Source of the DNA: Lachnoanaerobaculum orale
Lineage (GTDB): Bacteria > Bacillota > Clostridia > Lachnospirales > Lachnospiraceae
Assembly: GCF_003862485.1 (NCBI RefSeq)
Contig: NZ_RRCM01000001.1
Span: 716,157-780,156, forward strand
DNA length: 64,000 nt
Direction: 5' to 3'
A model generated the notes under the pieces. That model was given only the letters and a program-made list of their open reading frames with translations. It did no database searches and was not told where the DNA came from. Both the position numbers and the translations under genes were made by a program. This document shows, piece after piece, positions 34,398 to 43,355 of this stretch. Position 1 is the stretch's first letter. Each line of letters begins with the position of its first letter.

Positions 34398-35123
34398 ATG
34401 AAAATAAAAAGAGTGATAATATATTTATTTTGTTTATTTGCCGCAATATTTGCCCTTTCTGCATGCGGGTCAAAAAGTATAACAATAAAACTTGGCGGTG
34501 ATAACAAAACCACAGAGGAAGATAGGGATGAAAAGGAATCCACAGAGGATGAGAGCGTTCCTACGGTGGAAGAAAGCACTGTAGATAAGACCTCTACTGT
34601 GCCGATGAGCGAACAGGCGGACATACCGCAGACAACTCAGATACAGACTCAGGCAGCAGAGCCTGCCACAGCTATGACGCAGGTTTTGACTACTCTTTAT
34701 GTTGTGAATTGTAATGAAAGTATTACACTTCGTACAGCGGACTCTACAAGTGCAAAGGAGATAAGGCAGATACCTTTAGGTGCGGCGGTAAGTTTTATGG
34801 AGAATGCCGCAAACGGCTTTTATAAAGTCAGCTATAACGGAAGTACTGGCTATGCTCTTGCTTCATATTTAAGTGTCGACCCGTATAATCACTATGTGGC
34901 TTCCACAACTGCGGCAGCAAGTACATCATGGACAGGTAAAGTGGTCAGATGTAATGAATTTATAACTCTTCGCAAGACTCCAAGTACAAAGGGAGAAGAG
35001 ATTACAAAGATTCCTTTAGGGTCGATAGTGACCGTTTACAGCGGTGCCGATAACGGATTTTATTATATCAATTATTACGGAATCGAAGGCTATGCATTGG
35101 CAAGTTATATTGATGCGTATTGA
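34398..35123 (+). CDS. Lipoprotein with two bacterial SH3 domains
   Basis: 241 residues from ATG 34398 (GGAG nine bases upstream). The lipoprotein signal ends in FALSAC (Cys23), followed by an acidic/Thr-rich linker to about residue 95. Two SH3b repeats follow: VVNCNESITLRTADSTSAKE...GYALASYLS and VVRCNEFITLRKTPSTKGEE...GYALASYID. SH3b domains bind peptidoglycan. It ends a group of four same-strand envelope genes (31.9-35.1 kb). A role in helping the neighbouring amidase find its substrate is plausible from context only. Confidence 0.85.
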   Translation: MKIKRVIIYLFCLFAAIFALSACGSKSITIKLGGDNKTTEEDRDEKESTEDESVPTVEESTVDKTSTVPMSEQADIPQTTQIQTQAAEPATAMTQVLTTLYVVNCNESITLRTADSTSAKEIRQIPLGAAVSFMENAANGFYKVSYNGSTGYALASYLSVDPYNHYVASTTAAASTSWTGKVVRCNEFITLRKTPSTKGEEITKIPLGSIVTVYSGADNGFYYINYYGIEGYALASYIDAY

Positions 35124-35240
35124 TTTTATAGTTATGTGAAAAAATAAAATTGGTGACTATTACAGTGAACATATAGATGCTAAATATACCGGAGTCAGAA
35201 GCTTTTAATAACGACAGCTTTCATAAAGATTGTATACATA

Positions 35241-35269
35241 TTGACTTGATATATATCTTGATATATACT
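35241..35269 (+). promoter_or_regulatory. vapBC promoter with direct repeats
   Basis: TTGACT (35241-35246), 17 bp and TATACT (35264-35269), 23 bp before vapB. CTTGATATATA occurs twice (35245-35255 and 35257-35267), covering the space between the two elements. This is a likely operator for autorepression by the VapB-VapC complex. Confidence 0.65.
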
Positions 35270-35292
35270 TATTTTGAAAGGATGGTGATTTT

Positions 35293-35520
35293 ATGTTGGC
35301 AGCAAAAGTTTTTGAAAATGGTAGAAGTCAGGCGGTAAGATTGCCTAAGGAGTATAGATTTCATTGTGATGAAGTGATGGTAAATAAAATTGGTGATGTA
35401 GTGATTCTATTACCTAAAAATAGCAAGTGGGATTCTTTTATTATAGCTATAGATATGTTTTCAGACGACTTTATGATTGACAGAGAAGATAACTTAGTTC
35501 AGAAGAGAGAAGAACTATGA
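35293..35520 (+). CDS. vapB: VapB-type antitoxin
   Basis: 75 residues. The N-terminal half has the AbrB/MazE swapped-hairpin pattern AKVFENGRSQAVRLPKEYRF, typical of VapB; the C-terminal half (about 45-75) should wrap around the toxin. It overlaps the next gene, a PIN toxin, by four bases, the standard antitoxin-first order. It should neutralise VapC and repress the operon through the direct repeats upstream. Confidence 0.92.
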   Translation: MLAAKVFENGRSQAVRLPKEYRFHCDEVMVNKIGDVVILLPKNSKWDSFIIAIDMFSDDFMIDREDNLVQKREEL

Positions 35521-35918
35521 GATATATGTTAGATACAAATATATGCATATATATAATAAAGAACAAGCCGGACAGTGTAATAGAAGAGTTGAAAAGGCAT
35601 GATCCTGAAGAAATATGTATTTCATCTATAACATATGCAGAGCTGGTGCATGGTGTAGAGAAAAGTAAGGCAGTTGATAAAAACAGACTTGCGCTAACAT
35701 TGCTGTTATCTAATATAGAGGTGCTGGATTTTGATATTAATGCAGCAAATAATTATGGAAAAATCAGGGCTTATTTAGAAAAAAAGGGAACACCGATAGG
35801 TCCGCTTGATATGATGATAGCTGCTCATGCACAGTCGCTGGGTTATTCTATAGTAACCAACAATATTAAAGAGTTCACAAGAGTCCCCGATTTAGAAGTA
35901 TGTAATTGGGTCAAGTAA
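35517..35918 (+). CDS. vapC: VapC-type PIN-domain ribonuclease toxin
   Basis: 133 residues. Acidic PIN residues are in place: D6 (MLDTNIC), E42 (YAELVHG), D98 (GPLDMMIAAHA) and the final polar site VTNNIKEF (N115-N116). Homologs are Mg2+-dependent RNases, many cutting initiator tRNA or rRNA. All key residues are present, so it should be active. The pair lies between an envelope cluster and the rimP operon and appears self-contained, with its own promoter, consistent with horizontal acquisition. Confidence 0.93.
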   Translation: MRYMLDTNICIYIIKNKPDSVIEELKRHDPEEICISSITYAELVHGVEKSKAVDKNRLALTLLLSNIEVLDFDINAANNYGKIRAYLEKKGTPIGPLDMMIAAHAQSLGYSIVTNNIKEFTRVPDLEVCNWVK

Positions 35919-35939
35919 GCATGGAATCCGATTTCCCCC

Positions 35940-35968
35940 TTGCATTTATGTAAGAAATGTGCTATAGT
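35940..35968 (+). promoter_or_regulatory. Promoter of the rimP-nusA-infB operon
   Basis: TTGCAT (35940-35945), a 17-bp spacer and TATAGT (35963-35968), about 70 bp before rimP. Confidence 0.65.
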
Positions 35969-35990
35969 AATTAAAATATGTTTGACAGGA

Positions 35991-36016
35991 AAGTGGGCCG
36001 GTGGGTCCACTTTTTT
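35991..36016 (+). terminator. Leader hairpin with T-run before rimP
   Basis: AAGTGGGCC pairs with GGTCCACTT around a short GGTG loop (one G-T pair), followed by TTTTTT. It lies between the operon promoter and the rimP start, so it can act as an attenuator. A leader of this sort is common before rimP-nusA operons, where NusA may control its own expression. Confidence 0.65.
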
Positions 36017-36036
36017 ATGCATATGAAAGGATAGAA

Positions 36037-36501
36037 ATGAGCAAAAGTGAAACTTATGTAAAAAGAACGGAAGAGTTCTTAGAAAAACTGAGCGGTGAGC
36101 TTGAATTTGAGGTGGTGGATGTCGAATTTGTCAAAGAAGCCGGAGAATACTACCTAAGAGCATACTGCGATATGGAAGGCGGCATAGGGATAGAAGACTG
36201 TGCCGAGATTTCAAGGCGTCTTAGCGATTGGCTGGATGAGAATGATTTTATTGATGAGGGATATATTCTGGAGGTTTCTTCACCGGGACTTGGAAGAGCC
36301 CTGAAAAAGGATAAGGATTTTCTAAGAGAACTTGGGAAAGAAGTTGAGCTTAAGCTCTATAAGCCAAGGGAAGGTGTGAAGGATTTCGAAGGAGTATTAA
36401 AGTCATTTGACGGCGAAAATATAACAATAGAAACAGAAGATAAAGATGAAGTCTTTACAAAAAAAGAAATCGCAAATATCAGATTGAAAATAGATTTTTA
36501 A
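36037..36501 (+). CDS. rimP: Ribosome maturation factor RimP
   Basis: 154 residues from ATG 36037, with GAAAGGA six bases upstream. An ORF extension to 36001 would include the leader hairpin and is rejected. Conserved features are LEFEVVDVEFVKEAGEYYLRAYCD, GGIGIEDCAEISRRLSDWLDE and ILEVSSPGLGRALKKDKDF. It assists maturation of the 30S subunit. First gene of the operon. Confidence 0.95.
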   Translation: MSKSETYVKRTEEFLEKLSGELEFEVVDVEFVKEAGEYYLRAYCDMEGGIGIEDCAEISRRLSDWLDENDFIDEGYILEVSSPGLGRALKKDKDFLRELGKEVELKLYKPREGVKDFEGVLKSFDGENITIETEDKDEVFTKKEIANIRLKIDF

Positions 36502-36519
36502 CGGAGGATAATACAAAGG

Positions 36520-37698
36520 ATGAATAAGGAATTACTTGAGGCGCTTGATCTCTTGGAAAAAGAAAAAAATATCAGTAAGGCGGCAATATTAGAGGCAATT
36601 GAGAACTCATTGATCTCTGCATGTAAGAACAACTTCGGAACGGCTGACAATGTAAAGGTAAGCGTAAATCCGAATACATGTGACTACTCCATAATACAGA
36701 GTAAGGAAGTTGTGGAAAGTCTGGGCAACAAGCCAAGCCTTGAGGATAAGGCTACAAAGATATCACTTGCGGAAGCGAGAATGAAAAATCCGAACCTAAG
36801 CGTGGGAGATGTAGTACTTGTACCTGTTATTTCAAAAGAATTCGGAAGAATAGCGGCAGGAGTGGCAAAGAACGTTATCTTACAAAAAATAAGAGAAGAA
36901 GAAAGAAAAGTTATCTTCAACGACTACTATATGAAGGAAAGAGATATAGTAAGCGGAGTTGTTACAAGATTTATGGGCAAGAATGTAGCAATAAATCTCG
37001 GTAAAATAGATGCGGTACTTGCTGAAAGTGAGCAGGTAAAAGGCGAAGAATTAAAGCTTGGAGACAGACTAAAGGTATTTGTACTTGAGGTAAAGGACAA
37101 TCCTAAGGGTCCGAGAATATCGGTATCAAGAACACATCCCGAATTTGTAAAGAGACTGTTTGAGTCTGAAGTGCCTGAGATAAGAGACGGCGTGGTTGAG
37201 ATAAAGTCAATAGCCAGAGAAGCAGGTTCAAGAACAAAGATTGCTGTATGCAGCAATGAGCCGGATATAGATCCCGTAGGAGCCTGTGTAGGTGTGGACG
37301 GCGTCAGAGTAAATGCTGTGGTTGATGAACTCAGAGGCGAAAAAGTGGATATAGTAAACTGGGATGACAATCCTGCATACCTTATCGAGAATGCGCTTTC
37401 ACCGGCAAAGGTTATCGCGGTTGTAGCGGATGAAGAGACGAAGGAAGCGGACGTAATAGTTCCGGACTACCAGCTTTCACTTGCGATAGGTAAGGAAGGA
37501 CAAAACGCCAGACTTGCCGCCAGACTTACAGGATATAAGATAGATATAAAGAGTGAAAGTCAGGCAAGAGAGCTTGGAGTATTTGACTCATTAGACGGAA
37601 ATGAAGATATGTCTACAGACAGTGAAGATTACACGGATGTGGATAATAATGAGGATGCTGAGGCAGAAACAGAAAATGGCAACGATATTGAAGAATAA
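36520..37698 (+). CDS. nusA: Transcription termination/antitermination factor NusA
   Basis: 392 residues with the short Gram-positive plan. The N-terminal domain binds RNA polymerase (MNKELLEALDLLEKEKNISKA), an S1 domain spans about 130-200 (RDIVSGVVTRFMGKNVAINLG), and two KH domains follow (EAGSRTKIAVCSNEPDIDPVGACVG and the LAIGKEGQNARLAARLTGYKID end). The tail of about 40 residues is very acidic. It lacks the repeated acidic domains of E. coli NusA. It controls pausing and termination, and its operon starts with an attenuator-like hairpin. Confidence 0.96.
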   Translation: MNKELLEALDLLEKEKNISKAAILEAIENSLISACKNNFGTADNVKVSVNPNTCDYSIIQSKEVVESLGNKPSLEDKATKISLAEARMKNPNLSVGDVVLVPVISKEFGRIAAGVAKNVILQKIREEERKVIFNDYYMKERDIVSGVVTRFMGKNVAINLGKIDAVLAESEQVKGEELKLGDRLKVFVLEVKDNPKGPRISVSRTHPEFVKRLFESEVPEIRDGVVEIKSIAREAGSRTKIAVCSNEPDIDPVGACVGVDGVRVNAVVDELRGEKVDIVNWDDNPAYLIENALSPAKVIAVVADEETKEADVIVPDYQLSLAIGKEGQNARLAARLTGYKIDIKSESQARELGVFDSLDGNEDMSTDSEDYTDVDNNEDAEAETENGNDIEE

Positions 37699-37960
37699 AG
37701 TACCTCAAAGAAAATGTATCGGATGTAATGAGTCAAAGCCTAAAAAAGAATTGATCAGAATAGTAAAGACACCTGAGGGAGAGATGCTTGTAGATGATAC
37801 AGGCAGAGCAAACGGCAGAGGAGCATATATATGCAATGACCCCGAATGCCTGCAAAAAGCTATAAAAACCAAAGGATTGAACAGAGCATTTAAAATGAAT
37901 GTAGATACGGATGTTTTGATAAAGCTTAGTGAGGAGATGGCAAAGCTTGGCAAGAGATAA
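37676..37960 (+). CDS. rnpM: YlxR/RnpM family RNA-binding protein
   Basis: 94 residues from ATG 37676, overlapping the 3' end of nusA by 23 bases. It contains QRKCIGCNESKPKKELIRIV, VDDTGRANGRGAYIC and NDPECLQKAIKTKGLNRAF, the core of the YlxR family with its conserved cysteines. B. subtilis YlxR binds RNase P RNA, which gave the name RnpM. It always sits between nusA and the L7Ae-like gene, as here. Confidence 0.93.
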   Translation: MATILKNKVPQRKCIGCNESKPKKELIRIVKTPEGEMLVDDTGRANGRGAYICNDPECLQKAIKTKGLNRAFKMNVDTDVLIKLSEEMAKLGKR

Positions 37961-38252
37961 GGTATTGAGTTTGATAGGACTTGCAATGAAAGCAGGTCAG
38001 GTGGTGTCAGGAGAGTTTTCAGTGGAAAAATGTATAAAGTCGGGCAAGGCGAAACTCGTCATAATAGCGACTGACGCATCTGAAAACACAAAAAAGAAAT
38101 TTGAAGATAAGTGTAAATTTTATCATGTTCCAATGATAATATATTCCACAAAGGAAACTTTGGGAACAGCTTTAGGCAAAGGGCTTAGATCATCAATAAC
38201 ATTGACTGAGGACGGATTTAAAAATGCAATATTAAAAATCACGGAGGAATGA
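37947..38252 (+). CDS. L7Ae-family K-turn RNA-binding protein (YlxQ-like)
   Basis: 101 residues if translation begins at TTG 37947, which has GAGGAG ten bases upstream; GTG 37929 in the same frame is possible but lacks a site. The L7Ae pattern is LSLIGLAMKAGQVVSGEFSVEKCIKSGKAKLVIIATDASENTKKK...C. Such proteins bind K-turns in RNA. It overlaps rnpM by 14 bases and precedes infB, the canonical order. Confidence 0.88.
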   Translation: MARDKVLSLIGLAMKAGQVVSGEFSVEKCIKSGKAKLVIIATDASENTKKKFEDKCKFYHVPMIIYSTKETLGTALGKGLRSSITLTEDGFKNAILKITEE

Positions 38253-38255
38253 TAA

Positions 38256-41141
38256 TTGAGAGTAAACGATCTGGCAAAAGAAATAGGAAAAAAGAACAAT
38301 GAGCTGACAGCATATTTGAAGGAAAAGGGCATAGATAAGGCTGCCATGTCAAATATATCAGCTGATGAAGAAAAAATGCTTAGAGAAAAATTTAATAATA
38401 TAGATGGTAATAAAAAAGTGAATAATAAAGAGAATATAGAAAACAACAAGGCGGAAGAGACAACTAAAGTATCTGAGGGCAAAAAGGATGAAGCTCCGAA
38501 GAAAAAGGTAAATGTCGTGTTCAGACCGCAAAACGCACAGCAGATGAATACAAAAAAATCAGTTTCAAAGGCAGGTACACAGGCAAAGAAGGCTGCAAAG
38601 AAAACTTCTGAAGGTGATGTATCAAAGCATACTCAAAATAAGAGTGCAGGTGAAGAAAAGAATAAGAGTGATATGCCAAAAGACGTAAAGAAAGAGGCAA
38701 AGAAGCAGGAGACAAGTGCTACTGTAGAGAAGGCACCTGTATCAAAGCCGGTTGAAAATACAGTATCGACTGCAGTAGAAGAAAAAAAGGCTGAACCTGT
38801 AAAGGAAGATGTAAAAGAGCCTGTTAAGCCGAGAAATGTCTATGCTGAGATGGAAGCTGCAAAAAAGGCTAAGGAAAATGCCGCGCCTATCAGAAATATC
38901 TTCAAGGAAAGAGAAGAAAGAGATAAGGCAAGAGGAAAAGATTCACGCTCTCAAAACAGAGACCAGAATAGAGACAAGAAGCCTTTTAACAGAGATAAGG
39001 ATCAAAAGGGCAACTTCAAAAACGACAGAAATCAAAGGGGCAAAGACGGAGAGGGCAGAAACAGAAACTTTGCAGGCAAGGACAATAAGAGCTTTGGCAA
39101 TTCAAACGACAGAAACAAAGACTTCTCCAAAGATAACGGCTCTAACAGAAGTTTTGGAAACAACAAACAGCAGGGCTTTAAGAAAAACGACTCAGCCGCA
39201 GGCGGTGTTCCTGTACTTGACGGCTTAGGAAAGAAGACTTCCAACAGAGTCAATAAAAACAACTTTAAAAATAACAATAAGAACGATAAGAAGCACAGAA
39301 CCGAGGACGGACCTGCAAAGGGTAAGGTAAGCAAGCACCCGTTCATAATGCCTGTAAAGCAGAAGGTGGAAGAGGTACAGGATGATATCAAAGAGATCAT
39401 TATCCCTGAGACAATCACTATCAAGGAGTTTGCTTCAAAGCTTAAGCTTCAGCCTTCAACAATAGTAAAGAAGCTCTTCTTAAAAGGACAGATAGTTACA
39501 TTGAATACGGAACTTACATTTGAGCAGGCTGAAGAGATTGCTCTTGAGTATGACGTTATCTGTACTATGGAAGAAAAGGTCGATGTTATCGGAGAGCTTT
39601 TGGCTGAAGAGGACGATCCGGAGGATACTTTGGTACCTAGACCGCCTGTAGTAGTGGTAATGGGTCATGTCGATCACGGTAAAACATCACTTCTTGACGC
39701 TATAAGAAAGACAAATGTTACCAGCAGAGAGGCAGGCGGTATCACACAGCATATCGGTGCATATATGGTAAAAATCAACGGAGAGCCTATCACTTTCCTT
39801 GATACACCGGGACATGAGGCGTTTACAGCAATGCGTATGCGTGGCGCGCAGGCTACAGATATTGCAGTACTTGTAGTAGCTGCGGATGACGGCGTGATGC
39901 CTCAGACTGTAGAGGCCATCAACCATGCAAAGGCTGCAGGTGTTGAGATAATAGTTGCAATCAACAAGATAGACAGACCTGCCGCAAATATCGACAAGGT
40001 AAAGCAGGAGCTTTCAGAGTATGAGCTTATTCCTGAAGATTGGGGCGGTTCAACTATATTTGTACCTGTATCCGCAAAGACAGGAGAGGGTATCTCAAAC
40101 CTTCTTGAGATGATAATACTTACAGCAGAAGTAAAAGAGCTTAAGGCAAATCCGAACAGAAAAGCAAGAGGTCTTGTAATAGAGGCCGAGCTTGATAAGG
40201 GTAAAGGACCTGTAGCCAGAATACTTGTTCAAAAGGGTACTCTTCATGTAGGAGATTTCATAGCGGCAGGAGCATGCTCAGGTAAGGTTCGTGCAATGAT
40301 GAACGACAAGGGAGTCAAGGTAAAATCGGCAGGACCTTCAACACCTGTTGAGATCTTGGGACTTGACAGCGTACCGAATGCAGGTGAAGTATTTGTGGCT
40401 ACAGAAAACGACAAGGAAGCTAAGGCATTTGCCGCAACCTTTATCTCAGAGAGCAAGAATAAGCTTATCGAAGATACCAAGGCAAAGCTTTCACTTGACG
40501 ATTTGTTCAGCCAGATTAAGGCGGGAAATGTCAAGGAACTTCCTATAGTTGTAAAGGCCGATGTGCAGGGTTCTGTTGAGGCTGTAAAGCAGTCACTTAC
40601 AAAACTTTCAAATGAAGAGGTTGCCGTAAAGGTAATCCACGGCGGCGTAGGCGCTATCAATGAGAGCGATGTTGTACTTGCGGCAGCAAGTAACGCAATT
40701 ATTATCGGATTCAATGTAAAACCGGATCAGATGGCAAAGGCCACAGCTGAAAGAGAAAATGTCGACCTCAGACTTTATCGAGTAATCTATCAGGCAATCG
40801 AAGATATCGAGAGCGCTATGAAGGGTATGCTTGAGCCTATCTATGAGGAGAAGGTTATCGGACATGCGGAGATCAGACAGATCTTTAAGGCTTCAGGTGT
40901 CGGTAATATTGCAGGTAGCTATGTGCTTGACGGTAAGTTTGTAAGAGGATGTAAGGTAAGAATTACAAGAGACGGAGAGCAGATCTTTGACGGAAATCTT
41001 GCATCACTTAAGAGATTTAAAGACGATGTTAAGGAAGTTGCCACAGGTTACGAGTGCGGTCTTGTATTTGAGAAGTTCAACGATATCAAGGAATTTGACC
41101 AGGTTGAAGCATATGATATGGTAGAAGTTCCGAGAAAGTAA
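38256..41141 (+). CDS. infB: Translation initiation factor IF-2
   Basis: 961 residues, starting at TTG 38256 with CGGAGGA upstream. Residues 1-55 form the small IF2N domain, followed by a long Lys/Glu/Asn/Arg-rich disordered region (about 60-375), a second IF2N ([23 protein letters not shown]), and the GTPase domain with [25 protein letters not shown] and NKIDRP. Domains II, III and IV complete the protein. It brings fMet-tRNA to the 30S subunit and promotes subunit joining. The disordered region contains Arg/Asn/Asp-rich repeats and makes the protein longer than the B. subtilis form. Confidence 0.97.
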   Translation: MRVNDLAKEIGKKNNELTAYLKEKGIDKAAMSNISADEEKMLREKFNNIDGNKKVNNKENIENNKAEETTKVSEGKKDEAPKKKVNVVFRPQNAQQMNTKKSVSKAGTQAKKAAKKTSEGDVSKHTQNKSAGEEKNKSDMPKDVKKEAKKQETSATVEKAPVSKPVENTVSTAVEEKKAEPVKEDVKEPVKPRNVYAEMEAAKKAKENAAPIRNIFKEREERDKARGKDSRSQNRDQNRDKKPFNRDKDQKGNFKNDRNQRGKDGEGRNRNFAGKDNKSFGNSNDRNKDFSKDNGSNRSFGNNKQQGFKKNDSAAGGVPVLDGLGKKTSNRVNKNNFKNNNKNDKKHRTEDGPAKGKVSKHPFIMPVKQKVEEVQDDIKEIIIPETITIKEFASKLKLQPSTIVKKLFLKGQIVTLNTELTFEQAEEIALEYDVICTMEEKVDVIGELLAEEDDPEDTLVPRPPVVVVMGHVDHGKTSLLDAIRKTNVTSREAGGITQHIGAYMVKINGEPITFLDTPGHEAFTAMRMRGAQATDIAVLVVAADDGVMPQTVEAINHAKAAGVEIIVAINKIDRPAANIDKVKQELSEYELIPEDWGGSTIFVPVSAKTGEGISNLLEMIILTAEVKELKANPNRKARGLVIEAELDKGKGPVARILVQKGTLHVGDFIAAGACSGKVRAMMNDKGVKVKSAGPSTPVEILGLDSVPNAGEVFVATENDKEAKAFAATFISESKNKLIEDTKAKLSLDDLFSQIKAGNVKELPIVVKADVQGSVEAVKQSLTKLSNEEVAVKVIHGGVGAINESDVVLAAASNAIIIGFNVKPDQMAKATAERENVDLRLYRVIYQAIEDIESAMKGMLEPIYEEKVIGHAEIRQIFKASGVGNIAGSYVLDGKFVRGCKVRITRDGEQIFDGNLASLKRFKDDVKEVATGYECGLVFEKFNDIKEFDQVEAYDMVEVPRK

Positions 41142-41154
41142 AAGAAAGGAATGT

Positions 41155-41526
41155 ATGAGAAAGAACAGTTTGAAGTCTACTATGATAAACTCGGAGGTAA
41201 TGAAAACTGTATCTGAAATCATCAGGGGAGAGGTGAAGGACCCGAGAGTCGCACCTATGACCAGTGTTACAGATGCGGAGGTTACCACAGACTTAAAGTA
41301 CGCTACAATATATGTCAGCGTACTTGGGGATGATGAGCAGTCAAAGAAGACATTGTTGGGATTAAAATCCTCTTCAGGCTTTATAAGAAAAGAGCTTGCG
41401 AGAAGATTGAACTTAAGAAACACACCTGAACTCAGGTTTGTTTTGGACGAGTCATTGGCTTACGGTATGAAAATGGATAAGCTGATAGATGAAGTAATAA
41501 AAAAAGACGAGACGGGCAATGAATAA
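41155..41526 (+). CDS. rbfA: Ribosome-binding factor A
   Basis: 123 residues with AGGAATG-type spacing after infB. It has the KH-like RbfA features: SEIIRGEVKDPRVAPMTSVTDAEVTTDLKYATIYVSVLG and LNLRNTPELRFVLDESLAYGMKMD. It assists late 30S maturation. The stop overlaps the start of nrnA by eight bases. Confidence 0.95.
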   Translation: MRKNSLKSTMINSEVMKTVSEIIRGEVKDPRVAPMTSVTDAEVTTDLKYATIYVSVLGDDEQSKKTLLGLKSSSGFIRKELARRLNLRNTPELRFVLDESLAYGMKMDKLIDEVIKKDETGNE

Positions 41527-42466
41527 ATTATTAGAGCTTATTGAGAATGCAAAAAATATAGCAATTACAGGGCATGTAAGCCCTGACGGAGATTGCACAG
41601 GTTCAACACTTGCACTTTATAACTATATAACTGAAAATTTTGAAGGTAAGCAGGTAAGAGTTTGCCTTGAGAAGCCGTCTATGAAGTTTTCATATATGAA
41701 CGGGTTTGACCTGATAAGTGAAGACCCGTTTTTACAGGCGGATCTGTTGGTATCTTTAGATGCCTCTGACAGAGAAAGACTTGGAATCAGGGGTGCAATG
41801 CTTGATACTGCAAAGAACAGTATCTGCATAGACCACCATGTCACCAATACAAATTTTGCAAAGTTCAACATAGTGGAGGACTTTAGAAGTTCCACCTGTG
41901 AGCTTTTGTATACGCTGCTTGATTATGACAAAATCAGTGTAAATACGGCTGTTTGCCTATACACCGGAATAGTTCACGACTCAGGGGTGTTTAAATATCA
42001 GTCAACCACAAGGCAGACTATGGAAATAGCAGGCGCACTTATAGATAAGGGTTTTGATTTTACAAAGATTATTGATGATACCTATTTTAAGAAAGACTTC
42101 AACGCAACAAAGCTTTTGGGTTTGGTACTTACAAATGCCAAGCTGATATTTGACGGTAAATGTTGTTACGGCTTGCTTGACTATGACACTTGGACAGGCT
42201 ATATTGATGATAAGAAAAAAATGGATGGAATCATAGACAATCTCAGAAATATAGACGGTGTGGAGATAGCATTATTTATGTATGAGACTGCCAAAGATGA
42301 ACATAAGGTAAGTCTTCGCTCAATAAATGCGAATGTAAGCTCTATTGCCACGGCACTTGGCGGCGGAGGTCATATGAGGGCGGCAGGAGCTACAGTCTAC
42401 GGCAAGGCTGATGAACTTTTGGAGAACACCATATTGCCTATGATAAAGAAAGAACTAAATGGCTAA
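41519..42466 (+). CDS. nrnA: NrnA-type DHH phosphoesterase (oligoribonuclease/pAp phosphatase)
   Basis: 315 residues. DHH-family motifs are ITGHVSPDGDCTGST, SLDASDRERLG, the DHH signature CIDHHVTN, GIVHDSGVFKYQ and the DHHA1 end GGGGHMRAAGATV. NrnA degrades very short RNA and dephosphorylates pAp. Genes overlap at both ends (eight bases with rbfA and with truB), so translation is coupled. Confidence 0.94.
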   Translation: MNKLLELIENAKNIAITGHVSPDGDCTGSTLALYNYITENFEGKQVRVCLEKPSMKFSYMNGFDLISEDPFLQADLLVSLDASDRERLGIRGAMLDTAKNSICIDHHVTNTNFAKFNIVEDFRSSTCELLYTLLDYDKISVNTAVCLYTGIVHDSGVFKYQSTTRQTMEIAGALIDKGFDFTKIIDDTYFKKDFNATKLLGLVLTNAKLIFDGKCCYGLLDYDTWTGYIDDKKKMDGIIDNLRNIDGVEIALFMYETAKDEHKVSLRSINANVSSIATALGGGGHMRAAGATVYGKADELLENTILPMIKKELNG

Positions 42467-43343
42467 GAATACTTATAACGGTATAATAAATATCTTTAAA
42501 GAAAAAGGTTATACCTCTCACGATGTCGTAGCAAAGATGAGAGGTATATTAAAGCAAAAAAAGATAGGACATTCAGGTACTTTGGACCCTGATGCTACAG
42601 GTGTACTTCCCGTTTTACTTGGGAATGCAACCGTACTTTCGGATATGCTTACAGACAAGTCAAAAGAGTATGAGGCGGTGTTGCTTTTGGGTATGTCCAC
42701 AGATACTCAGGATATATCAGGTGAGATATTAAAAAAAGCCGATACTTCATCATTGAAAGAAGATGATGTAAAGTCTGTAATACTTTCCTTTTTAGGTGAG
42801 TATATGCAGCTGCCGCCGATGTATTCCGCACTTAAAGTGGGCGGTAAAAAACTTGTGGACTTGGCAAGAGAAGGCAAGGAAGTCAAAAGAGAGCCGAGAA
42901 AAGTTCATATTTTTGATATCGACATTATAGATATAAGTCTGCCGAGAGTTAAGTTTAAAGCCAAGGTATCAAAGGGTACATATATAAGGACGCTATGTCA
43001 TGATATAGGAGAAAAGCTTTTAGTAGGCGGTTGCATGGAGTCACTTATAAGGACGAGAGTGGATAGGTTTGACATAAAAGGGGCGCTTACCCTTAATAAG
43101 GTTGAAGAAAGAAGAGAGTGTATAAATAATGATATAATGAGCGTGGAAGAATACTTTTCCTTCCTGCCGAAGATAAATACCTCTGCCGAATTTGACAAGT
43201 ATCTGTACAACGGCAATAAGTTAAAGCTTAATAAGGATTTTGAATTAAGTGAATTATACAGATTATATGATTCACAGGATAGATTTATTGCGATATATAG
43301 AAGAGAGATGACTGAACTGAAGCCATTTAAGATGTTTTTATAG
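42459..43343 (+). CDS. truB: tRNA pseudouridine-55 synthase
   Basis: 294 residues. The catalytic Asp lies in KIGHSGTLDPDATGVLPVLLG (motif II), with KEYEAVLLLGMSTDTQD, QLPPMYSALKVGGKKLVDLAREG and SKGTYIRTLCHDIG following. It makes pseudouridine 55 in the T-loop of tRNAs. Confidence 0.96.
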   Translation: MAKNTYNGIINIFKEKGYTSHDVVAKMRGILKQKKIGHSGTLDPDATGVLPVLLGNATVLSDMLTDKSKEYEAVLLLGMSTDTQDISGEILKKADTSSLKEDDVKSVILSFLGEYMQLPPMYSALKVGGKKLVDLAREGKEVKREPRKVHIFDIDIIDISLPRVKFKAKVSKGTYIRTLCHDIGEKLLVGGCMESLIRTRVDRFDIKGALTLNKVEERRECINNDIMSVEEYFSFLPKINTSAEFDKYLYNGNKLKLNKDFELSELYRLYDSQDRFIAIYRREMTELKPFKMFL

Positions 43344-43355
43344 ACAGGTGATAAT

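Noticed and set aside
35140-35208. Frame encoding a short tail (DYYSEHIDAKYTGVRSF) between the SH3 lipoprotein and vapB
   Set aside because: Only about 22 codons, no start, no recognisable match; could be a gene remnant but not supportable.
36001-36036. Upstream extension of rimP to 36001
   Set aside because: It would translate the leader hairpin and its T-run; the ATG at 36037 has a good RBS and matches the family start.
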